A DNA stretch of 64,000 nt, from positions 1,303,601-1,367,600 of the forward strand of contig NZ_SNYC01000003.1 in assembly GCF_004362715.1 (NCBI RefSeq). The letters run 5' to 3'. Positions 43,382-53,362 of the stretch are shown piece by piece (position 1 is the first letter of the stretch; every line of letters starts with the position of its first letter). The position numbers and the translations under genes were made by a program. This stretch comes from Pedobacter metabolipauper (GTDB lineage: Bacteria; Bacteroidota; Bacteroidia; Sphingobacteriales; Sphingobacteriaceae). Below the pieces are notes generated by a model. The model did not search any database. It was not told where the DNA came from and worked only from the letters and a program-made list of their open reading frames with translations.

Positions 43382-45274
43382 TTAAAGGTAATAATTTTTA
43401 CCATCTGTTTTAATCTTTCCGGCATCAAGCAGCTCCCTGATGCGGTCAATCTTTTCATTTTCTGTTCCTGATTTAAGGGCATTGATCAGATCACCCAATA
43501 TAAAGGTCTGGCTTTGCAATAAAGTGGCTATTTCAAAATCTATCTGATCTGACAACACATCCTGGTCATCCAGTTTCTTCTCTGCCAGGCAGATGTCGCA
43601 CGACCCGCATTTCTCTGCATCCGGTTCATCAAAATAAGCCAGCAGCTGGATGCTCCTGCATTCTGGTTTACTGGCATAGGTCATTACTGCGTTAATTTGA
43701 TCCATCTGGATCTTTTTTCTCAACTCAATATACTTCACATCGATGTCCATGTGGTTCAGGTCTACCCTTGACCGTATGTACTGCAGTTGCGGCTCATCCG
43801 TTTGCGGTAAATAAGAAATTAATCCCTGTTCCTGAAGGTACTTCAACTGCCTGACCACATCATTGAAAGAGGTCATTGTTTTCCCGGCGATTTCAGATTC
43901 CTTAATTTTCACATACTGATCAAAAGATCCGCCATAGGACCTCAATATCGTTTTAATCAATTTATCATAACCGGCATTTTCAATTTGAAAACGGTATACA
44001 TCTTCATTGCCAACAATAAACAATACCCTGGATTGCAGGAAAATGTTTTCAGTTAATGTAATATATCCATCATGTTCGAGAAATTTCAATGCAGCAAGTG
44101 TTTTAATCACCCCCAGATCAAAGCGTTTACAAAAATCTGCCAGGTCAAAGCTAAAATTCAATCCTTCGCCGGCACCATAGGCCAGCTGGAAATAGCTGCC
44201 CAGATTATGGTATACTTTCCTGATCTCGTCCGGTTCCGGGAAGCTATTTTCATATTTTCCCTGAAGGGCCCGCCAGTCTGTCTTATTAGCCAGCAGTACC
44301 CCATATGCCCTTTGCCCGTCCCGGCCTGCCCGGCCTGCTTCCTGGTAATAAGCTTCCAGGCTTTCCGGCAGATCCAGATGCACCACAAACCGCACATCCG
44401 GCTTATCTATACCCATCCCAAACGCATTGGTAGCCACCATTACGCGGATCTTATTTTGTTTCCAGTCTTCCTGTTTCTTAAAACGTTCATCCCGTACTAT
44501 ACCTGCATGATAAAAGTCTGCTGCAAAGCCGTTCCGCTTTAAAAAGGCAGCCACCTGTTCAGTTTCCCTGCGGTTGCGAACGTATACCAGTCCGCTTCCT
44601 TTTACATTGGTTACGATCGCAATCAGCCGTTTATATTTATCTTCATCGTCCAGTACCACATAACCCAGGTTTTTACGGGCAAAGCTCTGCACATAAACAG
44701 CCGGCTTACGGAACTGGAGCTGGGCAACAATATCTTCTCTGACAAACTGAGTTGCCGTGGCTGTTAATGCCAGAACAGGTACATTGGGAAGGATCTCTCT
44801 CAGGTCACTGATCTTACGGTAAGGTGGTCTGAAATCGTATCCCCATTGGGAGATGCAATGCGCCTCATCTACAGCAATCAGGTTTACATTCATATAGGAG
44901 ATCCTTTCCCTTACAATTTCAGAAAGCAACCGTTCCGGAGAAAGATATAAGAATTTAATATTTCCGTAGATGCAGTTGTCCAGCAGGATATCAATCTCCC
45001 TTTTACCCATTCCTGCATAAATGGCAATGGCATTGATGCCTTTTGATTTCAGGTTTTCTACCTGATCTTTCATCAAAGCAACGAGTGGGGAGATGACGAT
45101 ACAGATGCCTTCCATTACCATGGCCGGCACCTGAAAGCAGAGTGATTTACCTCCGCCTGTAGGCAATAAGGCTAATGTATCGTTTCCTGTTAAAACTGAG
45201 CGGATAATATCATCCTGCAAAGGCCTGAAACTATCAAATCCCCAATATCGTTTTAATATCTCTGCTTCATTCAT
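43382..45274 (-). CDS. recQ: RecQ-family ATP-dependent DNA helicase
   Basis: 630 residues. Motif I TGGGKS at 39-44, motif II DEAH in VDEAHCISQWGYDFR, motif VI QEAGRAGRDG. The zinc-binding region CRSIQLLAYFDE ends in EKCGSCDIC, and a winged-helix domain follows. An HRDC domain is not seen; the C-terminal 90 residues look like a shorter WH-like segment (LINALKSGTENEKIDRIREL). A 3'-5' helicase in recombination repair. The length (630) is near the RecQ norm. Confidence 0.93.
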   Translation of the reverse strand: MNEAEILKRYWGFDSFRPLQDDIIRSVLTGNDTLALLPTGGGKSLCFQVPAMVMEGICIVISPLVALMKDQVENLKSKGINAIAIYAGMGKREIDILLDNCIYGNIKFLYLSPERLLSEIVRERISYMNVNLIAVDEAHCISQWGYDFRPPYRKISDLREILPNVPVLALTATATQFVREDIVAQLQFRKPAVYVQSFARKNLGYVVLDDEDKYKRLIAIVTNVKGSGLVYVRNRRETEQVAAFLKRNGFAADFYHAGIVRDERFKKQEDWKQNKIRVMVATNAFGMGIDKPDVRFVVHLDLPESLEAYYQEAGRAGRDGQRAYGVLLANKTDWRALQGKYENSFPEPDEIRKVYHNLGSYFQLAYGAGEGLNFSFDLADFCKRFDLGVIKTLAALKFLEHDGYITLTENIFLQSRVLFIVGNEDVYRFQIENAGYDKLIKTILRSYGGSFDQYVKIKESEIAGKTMTSFNDVVRQLKYLQEQGLISYLPQTDEPQLQYIRSRVDLNHMDIDVKYIELRKKIQMDQINAVMTYASKPECRSIQLLAYFDEPDAEKCGSCDICLAEKKLDDQDVLSDQIDFEIATLLQSQTFILGDLINALKSGTENEKIDRIRELLDAGKIKTDGKNYYL

Positions 45275-45345
45275 AAAAAGGTAGTGACCAAAACTATAAA
45301 AATGAATTCATATTATTAAATTGCGCATTAATTAAAACCAATTCC

Positions 45346-48300
45346 ATGAGAATACCGCTACTACTCTTTTTATTACTGATATCATATACCACGATTGCCC
45401 AGAATAAGCCCTGGGACATTGAAAAATATAAGGGTACTTCCAAAACGTTTAACATTGAAACGGATGAGGGTACCTGGATGAACCTGGATGTAAGTGCTGA
45501 TGGTAAAGATATCGTTTTCGATCTGTTGGGTGATATTTATGTGATGCCGGTTTCTGGCGGTACAGCGACCCTTTTAAGCGGTGGTGCAGCATTTGACATA
45601 CAACCTCGTTTTAGTCCGAACGGTAAATTCATTTCTTATACGAGTGATAAAAGTGGTGCAGATAACATCTGGATCATGAACCGTGACGGTTCAAATAAAA
45701 AACAGATCACCAAAGAAACATTCCGGTTGTTAAACAATGCCACCTGGATGCCTAAAAGTGATTATATCATTGCACGCAAGCATTTTACCGGCTCCCGTTC
45801 TTTAGGTGCCGGAGAGATGTGGATGTATAATATCTATGGCGGTGATGGTGTTCAGCTTACCAAAAGAAAGAACGACCAGCAGGATGCGGGAGAGCCCAAT
45901 GTATCCCCGGATGGAAGATCGCTTTATTTTAGTGAAGATGTTTCTCCGGGCCCTAATTTTGAATACAGTAAAGACCCTAACGGCCTCATCTATGCCATTC
46001 GTCAGCTTGATCTGACAACGGGTAAGCTTAGCAACCTGATTGCGCAGGCAGGCGGTTCTGCACGGCCTCAAATCTCACCTGATGGTAAGTTGATGGCCTA
46101 TGTTAAACGGGTAAGGTTGAAATCTGTTCTATATGTACAGGAATTAAGTACTGGCGAAGAATGGCCGTTAACAGACGATCTTTCTCATGACCAGCAGGAA
46201 ACGTGGGCTATTTTTGGGGTATATCCAAATTTTGCCTGGACTCCTGATGCAAAGAACATCATCTTTTATGCAAAGGGAAAAATCAAGAAGATCGAGCTTG
46301 CTTCGCTGGTTATCTCAGAGATCCCTTTCCAGGTAACTACCAGCCAGACTGTACAGGAAGCACTTCACTTCCCGCAGCAGGTATTCAGTAATGAGTTTAC
46401 CGCTAAAATGATCCGGCAGCTAACCACTTCCCCTGATGGTAAATTTGTCATTTTTAATGCAGCAGGATTCCTGTATAAAAAGGAACTGCCAAATGGCAAT
46501 CCGGAAAGGGTTACCACAGGAATCGATTTTGAATTTGAACCTAAGATCAGTCCGGATGGCAAATACGTCATTTTTACAACCTGGAGCGATGAATTTAAGG
46601 GTGCTATTAAACGTGCAGACCTGAAGTCTGGAAAGACGGTTACGCTGACCGATGAAAAGGGCTTTTATTATTCACCAAGCTATTCCAACAAAGGAGATAA
46701 GATCATCTTTAGAAAAGGCATCGGCAACGATGTTCTTGGTTATGCGTATGGCCGCGGTACGGGCATCTTTGTGATGTCTGCAAACGGAGGCGCAAAAACG
46801 CTGGTTTCTGAAAATGGAATTAAGCCGCAGTTCAATACCGATGATTCACGCATCTATTTTCAGGGAAATGAAGGCGGTAAAAGAGCATTTAAAAGTGTTG
46901 ACCTTAACGGTGGCAATGAGCGTACGCACTATACCTCCACTTATGTGACCCAATTTTGTCCAAGTCCGGATGGAAAATGGATGGCCTTTACCGAACTGTT
47001 CAATGCCTATATTACCCCAATGGTTACTGTTGGTTCTGCGCTGGAGTTATCTGCGTCAAATAAATCCATTCCATTAACGCGCGTTACTAAAGATGCAGGA
47101 ACATTTCTTCATTGGAGCAATGACAGCAATAAACTGTTCTGGACCATGGGTGAACAATACTACAGCCGTGAAATAAAAAATACCTTTGATTTTATTGAAG
47201 GTGCCCCTAAGGACCTGCCTAAACCAGACAGTACAGGCATATCTCTGGGTTTAAAGTTAAAAAGCGATGCCCCAACAGGAATTACGGCGTTAAAAGGAGC
47301 CCGCATCATTACCATGAAGGGTGATGATGTAATTGAAGAAGGAACGATCCTCGTAGAAAACAATAAGATCATTGCCCTCGGTAAAACTACTGATGTAACT
47401 ATCCCGGAAAATGCAAGGATCATCGATGTAACCGGTAAAACCATTATGCCGGGTATTGTAGATGTGCATGCGCATTTACGGACCAGTCCGGATGGGATTA
47501 CCCCGCAGCAGGATTGGTCATACCTGGCCAACCTGGCCTTCGGTGTAACCACCTCTCATGATCCTTCCAGCAATACGGAAATGGTATTCAGTCAATCCGA
47601 GATGATCAAGGCCGGCCGCCTTGTTGGTCCGAGATTATATTCTACAGGTTCCATATTATATGGTGCAGACGGTGATTCCAAAGTTGTGATCAACAGCCTT
47701 GATGACGCGTTGTCCCACCTTAGAAGATTGCAGTCTGTTGGTGCGTTTTCTGTAAAATCTTACAACCAGCCACGCAGGGAGCAGCGTCAGCAGATCCTTG
47801 AAGCGGCCAGACAATTAAAAATGGAAGTCGTTCCCGAAGGTGGTTCTACATTTTACACCAACATGAATATGGTGGCAGACGGGCATACCGGAATTGAACA
47901 CAGTATTCCTATTGCCCCGGTTTATAAGGACGTTACTTCATTCTGGAACCATACCAATGTTGCCTATACACCTACCCTGATCGTTAGTTACGGCAGCCAG
48001 TGGGGGGAGAACTATTGGTATGACCGCACCAATGTTTGGGAAAACGAACGGTTAATGGCATTTACGCCACGCGCCATTATAGATTCACGTTCCAGAAGAA
48101 GAACAACTTCAGAATACGGCGATTATGGCCATATTGAGGTTGCCAAAACCACAAAACAGATTGCAGATGGCGGCACGAAAGTAAACCTTGGTGCACACGG
48201 ACAGATCCAGGGACTGGGTGCACACTGGGAATTGTGGATGCTGGTTCAGGGAGGGATGACGCCATTGCAGGCCATTCGTGCGGCAACCCTTAACGGGGCT

Positions 48301-48582
48301 TCTTATCTGGGCATGAATGCAGAGATTGGTTCATTGGAAACCGGTAAGCTGGCCGATCTTGTGGTTATGGATGCAAATCCGCTTCAGGACATCCGGAATT
48401 CGGAGAAAATTAAATATGTGATGATCAATGGCCGGATCTATGACAGCCTGTCGATGAATGAAATTGGCGGCCGCGAAAAGCTTCGCGGCAAGCTGTGGTT
48501 TGAAATGGGTAAGGGTATGATCTATAGTTTTCCAACCGGAAATGCAGAAACCTGGACCTTTACCATTCCAAACTGCGACTAA
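45346..48582 (+). CDS. Exported TolB-propeller/amidohydrolase fusion protein
   Basis: 1078 residues. Signal peptide ends near residue 19 (YTTIAQ). Residues about 40-620 contain WD40-like PD40 blades (FSPNGKFISYTSDKSGADN, ISPDGKLMAYVKR). Residues about 650-1050 form an amidohydrolase barrel: PGIVDVHAHLR gives the HxH metal pair, followed by DGHTGIEHS and LGAHGQIQGLG, then AIRAATLNGASYLGM and ETGKLADLVVMDANP. Members are annotated as secreted amidohydrolases of unknown substrate, perhaps acting on peptides or N-acyl compounds. Starts 72 nt from the divergent recQ and ends at a bidirectional terminator. Confidence 0.9.
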   Translation: MRIPLLLFLLLISYTTIAQNKPWDIEKYKGTSKTFNIETDEGTWMNLDVSADGKDIVFDLLGDIYVMPVSGGTATLLSGGAAFDIQPRFSPNGKFISYTSDKSGADNIWIMNRDGSNKKQITKETFRLLNNATWMPKSDYIIARKHFTGSRSLGAGEMWMYNIYGGDGVQLTKRKNDQQDAGEPNVSPDGRSLYFSEDVSPGPNFEYSKDPNGLIYAIRQLDLTTGKLSNLIAQAGGSARPQISPDGKLMAYVKRVRLKSVLYVQELSTGEEWPLTDDLSHDQQETWAIFGVYPNFAWTPDAKNIIFYAKGKIKKIELASLVISEIPFQVTTSQTVQEALHFPQQVFSNEFTAKMIRQLTTSPDGKFVIFNAAGFLYKKELPNGNPERVTTGIDFEFEPKISPDGKYVIFTTWSDEFKGAIKRADLKSGKTVTLTDEKGFYYSPSYSNKGDKIIFRKGIGNDVLGYAYGRGTGIFVMSANGGAKTLVSENGIKPQFNTDDSRIYFQGNEGGKRAFKSVDLNGGNERTHYTSTYVTQFCPSPDGKWMAFTELFNAYITPMVTVGSALELSASNKSIPLTRVTKDAGTFLHWSNDSNKLFWTMGEQYYSREIKNTFDFIEGAPKDLPKPDSTGISLGLKLKSDAPTGITALKGARIITMKGDDVIEEGTILVENNKIIALGKTTDVTIPENARIIDVTGKTIMPGIVDVHAHLRTSPDGITPQQDWSYLANLAFGVTTSHDPSSNTEMVFSQSEMIKAGRLVGPRLYSTGSILYGADGDSKVVINSLDDALSHLRRLQSVGAFSVKSYNQPRREQRQQILEAARQLKMEVVPEGGSTFYTNMNMVADGHTGIEHSIPIAPVYKDVTSFWNHTNVAYTPTLIVSYGSQWGENYWYDRTNVWENERLMAFTPRAIIDSRSRRRTTSEYGDYGHIEVAKTTKQIADGGTKVNLGAHGQIQGLGAHWELWMLVQGGMTPLQAIRAATLNGASYLGMNAEIGSLETGKLADLVVMDANPLQDIRNSEKIKYVMINGRIYDSLSMNEIGGREKLRGKLWFEMGKGMIYSFPTGNAETWTFTIPNCD

Positions 48583-48603
48583 TTAAAAACATCCTGTAAT
48601 TAC

Positions 48604-48640
48604 AATGCCCCTGAAAAGTTAAACACATTTCAGGGGCATT
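48604..48640 (+). terminator. Bidirectional intrinsic terminator between convergent genes
   Basis: AATGCCCCTGAAA (48604-48616) pairs perfectly with TTTCAGGGGCATT (48628-48640), followed by TTTT on the plus strand. It separates the amidohydrolase gene from the convergent SRPBCC gene. The minus-strand side has only a weak T-run. Confidence 0.85.
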
Positions 48641-48656
48641 TTTAATTCTTTTCTGC

Positions 48657-49112
48657 CTATTGCTGTTCTGAAATTTCTTTCATGATCTTCAGCGCAGCAT
48701 CCCACATGGGACTGTATTTCTCAACATACTCTGGCGTTAATGGGCCAGACTCTATGGTTAGCATTGTCTTTCCTTCGTGCTCCGATAAGAGGTAGTGTTC
48801 TTTATACTCGCTCAGTTCATCATCAGGTCCGGCATCTGCGGAATTATAAAAACCAATTTTAAGCATTTTCGGCGCATAGTTCACTTCAACCTTCCCCTTA
48901 ACCCCTGGTCCGCCATTACCACCTTTCCAAATGACTAAAGATCCTTCGTTCCAATCGGACGCTACAGAACTGCCTGCTTCAAATGCCGAAGCCCATTGAC
49001 TGGTATATTCAGGATTGGTCAGGGTATTCCATACGGCATCATCAGACGCATCTATTTCAATAGATTTCTTGATCCATCCGGAGCTTTCAGTTTTTTCAGG
49101 TTCGTTTTCCAT
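48657..49112 (-). CDS. SRPBCC (AHSA1-like) domain protein
   Basis: 151 residues, one START-like domain. Visible landmarks: KKSIEIDASDDAVWNTLTNPEYTSQWA at the N-terminus (read in part), GSLVIWKGGNGGPGVKGKV in the middle and the long C-terminal helix after PLTPEYVEKYSPMW. These ligand-binding folds have diverse or unknown roles. Cytoplasmic, no signal peptide. Stands between the terminator and the BaiN-type gene. Confidence 0.85.
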   Translation of the reverse strand: MENEPEKTESSGWIKKSIEIDASDDAVWNTLTNPEYTSQWASAFEAGSSVASDWNEGSLVIWKGGNGGPGVKGKVEVNYAPKMLKIGFYNSADAGPDDELSEYKEHYLLSEHEGKTMLTIESGPLTPEYVEKYSPMWDAALKIMKEISEQQ

Positions 49113-49175
49113 GTCTTTAACTAATTAATAAACTATTTAAAGGCTAACCGAATTTGCAGTATAAAAGTTTTAAAA

Positions 49176-50366
49176 TTATAAATTCTGTGCAATCACGAAA
49201 CCACTTGCCCATGCCCACTGAAAGTTATAACCGCCAAGCCATCCGGTTACATCCACACATTCACCACCGAAATATACATTGGGCATTCGCTTACATTCCA
49301 GTGTTTTAGAAGAAAGCTCTGCCGTATCAATACCTCCCCGCATCACTTCTGCTTTGTCGTATCCCTTATCGCCTGCCGGCTTAACCTTAAACAGATGGAT
49401 GGTTTTATAGATCAGCTCCGAATCTGCCTTAGTTAACGAAGCAACCTGTTTTTCTATAGGCAGGAATTTAGCCATGGCTTCGGTAAACTTTCTGGAATAA
49501 AGACGGTTAAACAAAGTGGACAATAATGATTTTCCGTTTTGCTTACGCTCTTCATCAATCAGGCCGGTTATATCCCGGCCTGGTAAAAGATCAATATTGA
49601 ATACCTCAGACTTTCTCCAATAGGAAGAAATCTGAAGAATTGCCGGACCGCTTAGTCCCCAGTGTGTAAAAAGTATGTTTTCTTCAAAAGAGATCCTGTC
49701 GTTGCTTACTTCACAAAACACCGTATTACCGGATAACTGTGCGTACCAGTCTTCATCCTTTCCGGTAATGGTTAACGGTACCAGTGCTGGTGCCGTTTCT
49801 ATAATATGAAGTCCGTGCTTTCTGGCAAACCGCAGTGCAAAATCTGTTGCCCCCATTTTAGGAATGGGTAAGCCACCGGTAGCAACCACTAATTTAGGAG
49901 CCTTAAGAACCCTGGTCTTCCCTCCTTTTTCGTAATTAATGGTAAAGCCATCAGGAGTTTCTTCAATGGCAGCAACCTCTGCATTGAAGATGATCTGCTG
50001 ACCAAAGTCTGTACAAAGGCTTGTAAAAACTTCAACAATATCTTTCGCATTCTTACCATCCGGAAAAAGCTGTCCCAATGTCTTTTCTTTTCCTGTAATC
50101 CCGTATGTTTCAAAAAAACCAATGGTATCGGCAACGGTCCATTGCGTAAATGCAGATTTACTAAAATGTTTATTGTTCGAAATAAACTGCTCGTCAGATG
50201 CAAGCAGGTTTGTATAGTTACATCTTCCCCCTCCAGAGATCAGGATCTTGGCACCCGGTTTATCGGCTTTTTCAAGAATGATTACCCGCTTTCCCAGGTA
50301 TCCTGCCTGCACTGCACACATCAATCCGCAAGCCCCGGCGCCAATAATTATAGCATCTGCATCCAT
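49176..50366 (-). CDS. BaiN/HI0933-type NAD(P)/FAD-dependent oxidoreductase
   Basis: 396 residues from ATG 50366. The Rossmann FAD motif GAGACGLMCA begins at residue 8, and the HI0933 family patterns ISGGGRCNYTN and GGECVDVTGWLGGYNFQWAWASG are present. A longer frame opening at 50435 would run across the divergent purK promoter and start codon and is rejected. The family is a conserved flavoprotein of uncertain function; one member (BaiN) reduces bile-acid intermediates in gut bacteria. That role is not implied here. Confidence 0.92.
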   Translation of the reverse strand: MDADAIIIGAGACGLMCAVQAGYLGKRVIILEKADKPGAKILISGGGRCNYTNLLASDEQFISNNKHFSKSAFTQWTVADTIGFFETYGITGKEKTLGQLFPDGKNAKDIVEVFTSLCTDFGQQIIFNAEVAAIEETPDGFTINYEKGGKTRVLKAPKLVVATGGLPIPKMGATDFALRFARKHGLHIIETAPALVPLTITGKDEDWYAQLSGNTVFCEVSNDRISFEENILFTHWGLSGPAILQISSYWRKSEVFNIDLLPGRDITGLIDEERKQNGKSLLSTLFNRLYSRKFTEAMAKFLPIEKQVASLTKADSELIYKTIHLFKVKPAGDKGYDKAEVMRGGIDTAELSSKTLECKRMPNVYFGGECVDVTGWLGGYNFQWAWASGFVIAQNL

Positions 50367-50384
50367 CAATTCGTTAATAATGTT

Positions 50385-50392
50385 TATTTTTG
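50385..50392 (+). promoter_or_regulatory. Predicted -7 promoter box of purK-purE
   Basis: TATTTTTG matches TAnnTTTG and lies 31 nt before the purK ATG at 50424, in the divergent gap with the flavoprotein gene. Confidence 0.55.
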
Positions 50393-50423
50393 TGCAAAAT
50401 AAGCATAACTTTCTCATATAGAT

Positions 50424-51563
50424 ATGGCAAAACAAATAAGTGATTTAAAATTAGGGATCCTTGGCGGCGGACAATTAGGACGAATGCTGATCCAGGAAGC
50501 TATAAATTACAACCTAAGCACTTTAATTTTAGATCCTGATACCGATGCTCCCTGCAAACACCTGGCAAACTATTTTGAATGTGGTTCTATTACTGATTTT
50601 GATACCGTTTATAATTTTGGCAAAAAGGCAGATATCATTACTATAGAGATCGAAAAAGTAAATATTGAGGCGCTTGAACAACTGGAAAAAGAAGGTAAAC
50701 AAGTATTTCCACAGTCCAGGGTAATCCGTTTGATCCAGGATAAGGGCGTTCAAAAACAATTTTTCAAAGAGAATAATATTCCTACGGCCCCTTTTCAACT
50801 GGTAAATACGAAATCAGACATTAAAAATAGCCATATGCCTTTTCCTTATATGCTCAAACAGCGTAAGGATGGTTATGATGGTAAAGGGGTCATGCGGATA
50901 AATAACATCGCTGACATTGAAAATGCATTTGATGTACCCTGTTTAATTGAGGAACTGGTAGATTTCGAAAAAGAGATCGCTGTCATTGTTGCCCGTAACT
51001 CAAACGGGGATGTAAAGACCTTTCCAATGGTAGAAATGGAATTTAATACCGAGGCCAACCTGGTTGAGTTCCTGATCTCGCCATCTACCTATCCGGAAGC
51101 CTTACAGGAAAAAGCGGAGACCATTGCAAAGAATATTGCATCATCCTTAAATATTACCGGGTTGCTGGCGGTAGAAATGTTCATTACCAAAAACGGCGAG
51201 ATCTTAGTTAATGAATTGGCCCCCCGTCCGCACAATAGCGGTCATCATACCATTGAGGGTAATTACGTATCACAGTTTGAGCAGCATCTACGTGCCATAT
51301 TTAATCTGCCCCTTGGCGATACGCGTGCGGTAAACAATGCGGTAATGATCAATCTTCTTGGGGAAAAAGGTCATGATGGTGTAGCCAAATACCATGGCCT
51401 GGAAAAGATCATGGCCATTGATGGGGTATATGTTCATTTATATGGAAAAAAATATACCAAGCCTTTCCGTAAGATGGGCCACATTACTGTGGTAGATCAA
51501 AACCGTGAAAGTGCAATTGAGAAAGCAAATTATATTAAAAATACCTTAAAAGTCGTTTCCTAA
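50424..51563 (+). CDS. purK: N5-carboxyaminoimidazole ribonucleotide synthase (PurK)
   Basis: 379 residues. The N-terminal pre-ATP-grasp motif LGILGGGQLGRML, the ATP-grasp core (MLKQRKDGYDGKGVMRI) and the late AVEMFITKNGEILVNELAPRPHNSGH segment identify PurK. It carboxylates AIR to N5-CAIR with ATP and bicarbonate in purine synthesis. Its stop overlaps the purE start (TAATG), the standard purK-purE pair. Confidence 0.97.
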   Translation: MAKQISDLKLGILGGGQLGRMLIQEAINYNLSTLILDPDTDAPCKHLANYFECGSITDFDTVYNFGKKADIITIEIEKVNIEALEQLEKEGKQVFPQSRVIRLIQDKGVQKQFFKENNIPTAPFQLVNTKSDIKNSHMPFPYMLKQRKDGYDGKGVMRINNIADIENAFDVPCLIEELVDFEKEIAVIVARNSNGDVKTFPMVEMEFNTEANLVEFLISPSTYPEALQEKAETIAKNIASSLNITGLLAVEMFITKNGEILVNELAPRPHNSGHHTIEGNYVSQFEQHLRAIFNLPLGDTRAVNNAVMINLLGEKGHDGVAKYHGLEKIMAIDGVYVHLYGKKYTKPFRKMGHITVVDQNRESAIEKANYIKNTLKVVS

Positions 51564-52054
51564 TGAGTGTACAAGCTGGCATTATAATGGGCAGTAAATC
51601 AGATCTTCATATCATGAAGGATGCTGCTGATGTTTTTAAAGAATTCGGGATTGAGTTCGAGATGACCGTGGTATCTGCACACCGTACACCGGAGAGAATG
51701 TTCGAGTATGCCAAGCATGCTGCAGGGCGTGGCCTTAAAGTAATCATTGCCGGTGCAGGCGGCGCTGCCCACTTACCGGGTATGGTGGCTTCAATTACTG
51801 TTCTGCCTGTAATTGGTGTACCTGTAAAATCATCCAATTCTATTGACGGATGGGATTCTATCTTATCTATTCTGCAAATGCCAAACGGTATTCCTGTAGC
51901 CACCGTAGCATTAAATGCAGCTAAAAATGCTGGTTTACTTGCTGTGCAAATCCTGGCTACAGCAAATGCGGACCTTGCCTTAAAAATGCAGGCTTATAAA
52001 GATGATCTGAAGAAGAAGATCGAAGAAAGTGCAATAGACCTTGAAAATTATTAG
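51563..52054 (+). CDS. purE: N5-carboxyaminoimidazole ribonucleotide mutase (PurE)
   Basis: 163 residues, class I PurE length. The motifs GIIMGSKSDLHIMKDAAD, VVSAHRTPERMFEYA and IAGAGGAAHLPGMVAS are diagnostic; the active-site His is in SAHRTP. It converts N5-CAIR to CAIR, using the PurK product. It converges with the YqgE gene and overlaps its end by 4 nt. Confidence 0.98.
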   Translation: MSVQAGIIMGSKSDLHIMKDAADVFKEFGIEFEMTVVSAHRTPERMFEYAKHAAGRGLKVIIAGAGGAAHLPGMVASITVLPVIGVPVKSSNSIDGWDSILSILQMPNGIPVATVALNAAKNAGLLAVQILATANADLALKMQAYKDDLKKKIEESAIDLENY

Positions 52055-52614
52055 TTAAGGCGGGGATCATGCGGGAAGCGGCTAACGTGTGCATATTTTG
52101 GACCCAGATTAACGATCACTTCCCGCCACAGTTCTTCTTCATTGGTTGAGAAAACTGCATCCGGATGGTATTGATCGGATACGATCCAGGTATTTTCTTT
52201 AAGTTCCTGCTCAAGCTGCTTTACACCCCATCCGGAATAGCCAATAAAGAACTTGATCTCATCTGCCTGGATGCTGTTATTTTTAATCAGGATCTTTAAT
52301 GTTTCAAAGTTACCGCCCCAATAAATTCCTTTTGCAATCTCTTCACCGTCATTTATCTTATCGTAACAGCGGTGTATAAAATGAATGGTATCTGTAGCCA
52401 CAGGTCCGCCAATATAAACCGTAAAATCTGCATTTTCCAATTCAGGGATCAGGTCTTTCAGCAAAAGTGCGCTGGGGTGGTTGAGTATAAATCCTATGGT
52501 TCCCTGTTCCTCATGCTCGGTTACCAAAACAACGGAACGGCTAAAATTAGGATCCATTAAAAATGGTTCTGAGATTAATAATCTACCTAATGTGGGGGCT
52601 AACTGACTTAACAT
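52051..52614 (-). CDS. YqgE/AlgH family protein
   Basis: 187 residues. The family pattern PTLGRLLISEPFLMDPNFSRSVVLVTEHEEQGTIGFILNHPS near the start (read in part) and YIGGPVATDTIHFIH are clear. UPF0301; role unsettled, sometimes linked to redox or envelope regulation. It is divergent from pdxH; between the two start codons are 47 nt holding the pdxH promoter box. Confidence 0.95.
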   Translation of the reverse strand: MLSQLAPTLGRLLISEPFLMDPNFSRSVVLVTEHEEQGTIGFILNHPSALLLKDLIPELENADFTVYIGGPVATDTIHFIHRCYDKINDGEEIAKGIYWGGNFETLKILIKNNSIQADEIKFFIGYSGWGVKQLEQELKENTWIVSDQYHPDAVFSTNEEELWREVIVNLGPKYAHVSRFPHDPRLN

Positions 52615-52650
52615 TTTGGAATTTTAAAGTAAAATTAAATAAACTAAAGC

Positions 52651-52658
52651 TATTTTTG
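52651..52658 (+). promoter_or_regulatory. Predicted -7 promoter box of pdxH
   Basis: TATTTTTG matches TAnnTTTG and ends 3 nt before the pdxH ATG at 52662. Transcription would start at or next to the start codon, implying a leaderless or nearly leaderless mRNA. Confidence 0.5.
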
Positions 52659-52661
52659 TAC

Positions 52662-53312
52662 ATGGAACTCACTAAAGAAGATTTACAAAATTTACGCCAA
52701 GATTATCGCAGCGCACAGCTTTCTGAGGAGGATGTGAATACCGATCCGATACAGCAGTTCAAAAAATGGTTTACAGAAGCTTTAGATGCAAAGCTTTATG
52801 AGCCTAACGTGATGACGCTGGCTACAGCAAATAGTGATGGAAAACCTTCTGCCCGTGTTGTTCTTTTAAAAGGGTTTGATGAGAATGGGTTTGTATTTTT
52901 TACCAATTATGAAAGCAGCAAAGGTCAGGATCTGATTGAGAACCCGCAAGCAGCACTCGTATTTTTCTGGGCTGAGCTGGAACGTCAGGTTCGCATTGAG
53001 GGCGTAGTCAGTAAAATTGATCCGGAATCATCTACCGAATATTTCCACTCCCGTCCAGCAGGAAGTCAGATCGGTGCAATGGCATCCTCACAAAGCAGGA
53101 TCCTTACAGACCGAAAGATCCTGGAAGATAAAGTAACCGAATTAACGGCACAATATGAAGGACAGGAAATTCCCAGGCCCTTACATTGGGGCGGTTACCT
53201 GGTAGAGCCTACCTATATGGAATTTTGGCAGGGCCGTTCAAGCCGGCTTCACGACCGGATCGTGTACGACCTGAAAGATGGCTCCTGGACCATTGGCAGA
53301 CTGGCACCATAA
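52662..53312 (+). CDS. pdxH: Pyridoxamine 5'-phosphate oxidase
   Basis: 216 residues from ATG 52662. A longer frame opening at 52563 lies within the divergent YqgE gene and precedes the promoter box, so it is rejected. Motifs: PNVMTLATANSDGKPSARVVLLKGFDENGFVFFTNY (FMN and PLP site, read in part), SRPAGSQIGAMASSQS and the C-terminal WQGRSSRLHDRI. It oxidises PNP or PMP to pyridoxal phosphate with FMN and oxygen in the cytoplasm. Confidence 0.97.
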   Translation: MELTKEDLQNLRQDYRSAQLSEEDVNTDPIQQFKKWFTEALDAKLYEPNVMTLATANSDGKPSARVVLLKGFDENGFVFFTNYESSKGQDLIENPQAALVFFWAELERQVRIEGVVSKIDPESSTEYFHSRPAGSQIGAMASSQSRILTDRKILEDKVTELTAQYEGQEIPRPLHWGGYLVEPTYMEFWQGRSSRLHDRIVYDLKDGSWTIGRLAP

Positions 53313-53362
53313 GGCAGGCACCAGGTTTAGTTTCAACGAATGAATTTTCAATTCTATAGATT

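Noticed and set aside
44072..44542. 156-codon plus-strand frame inside recQ
   Set aside because: Antisense to a well-conserved helicase region; no independent features.
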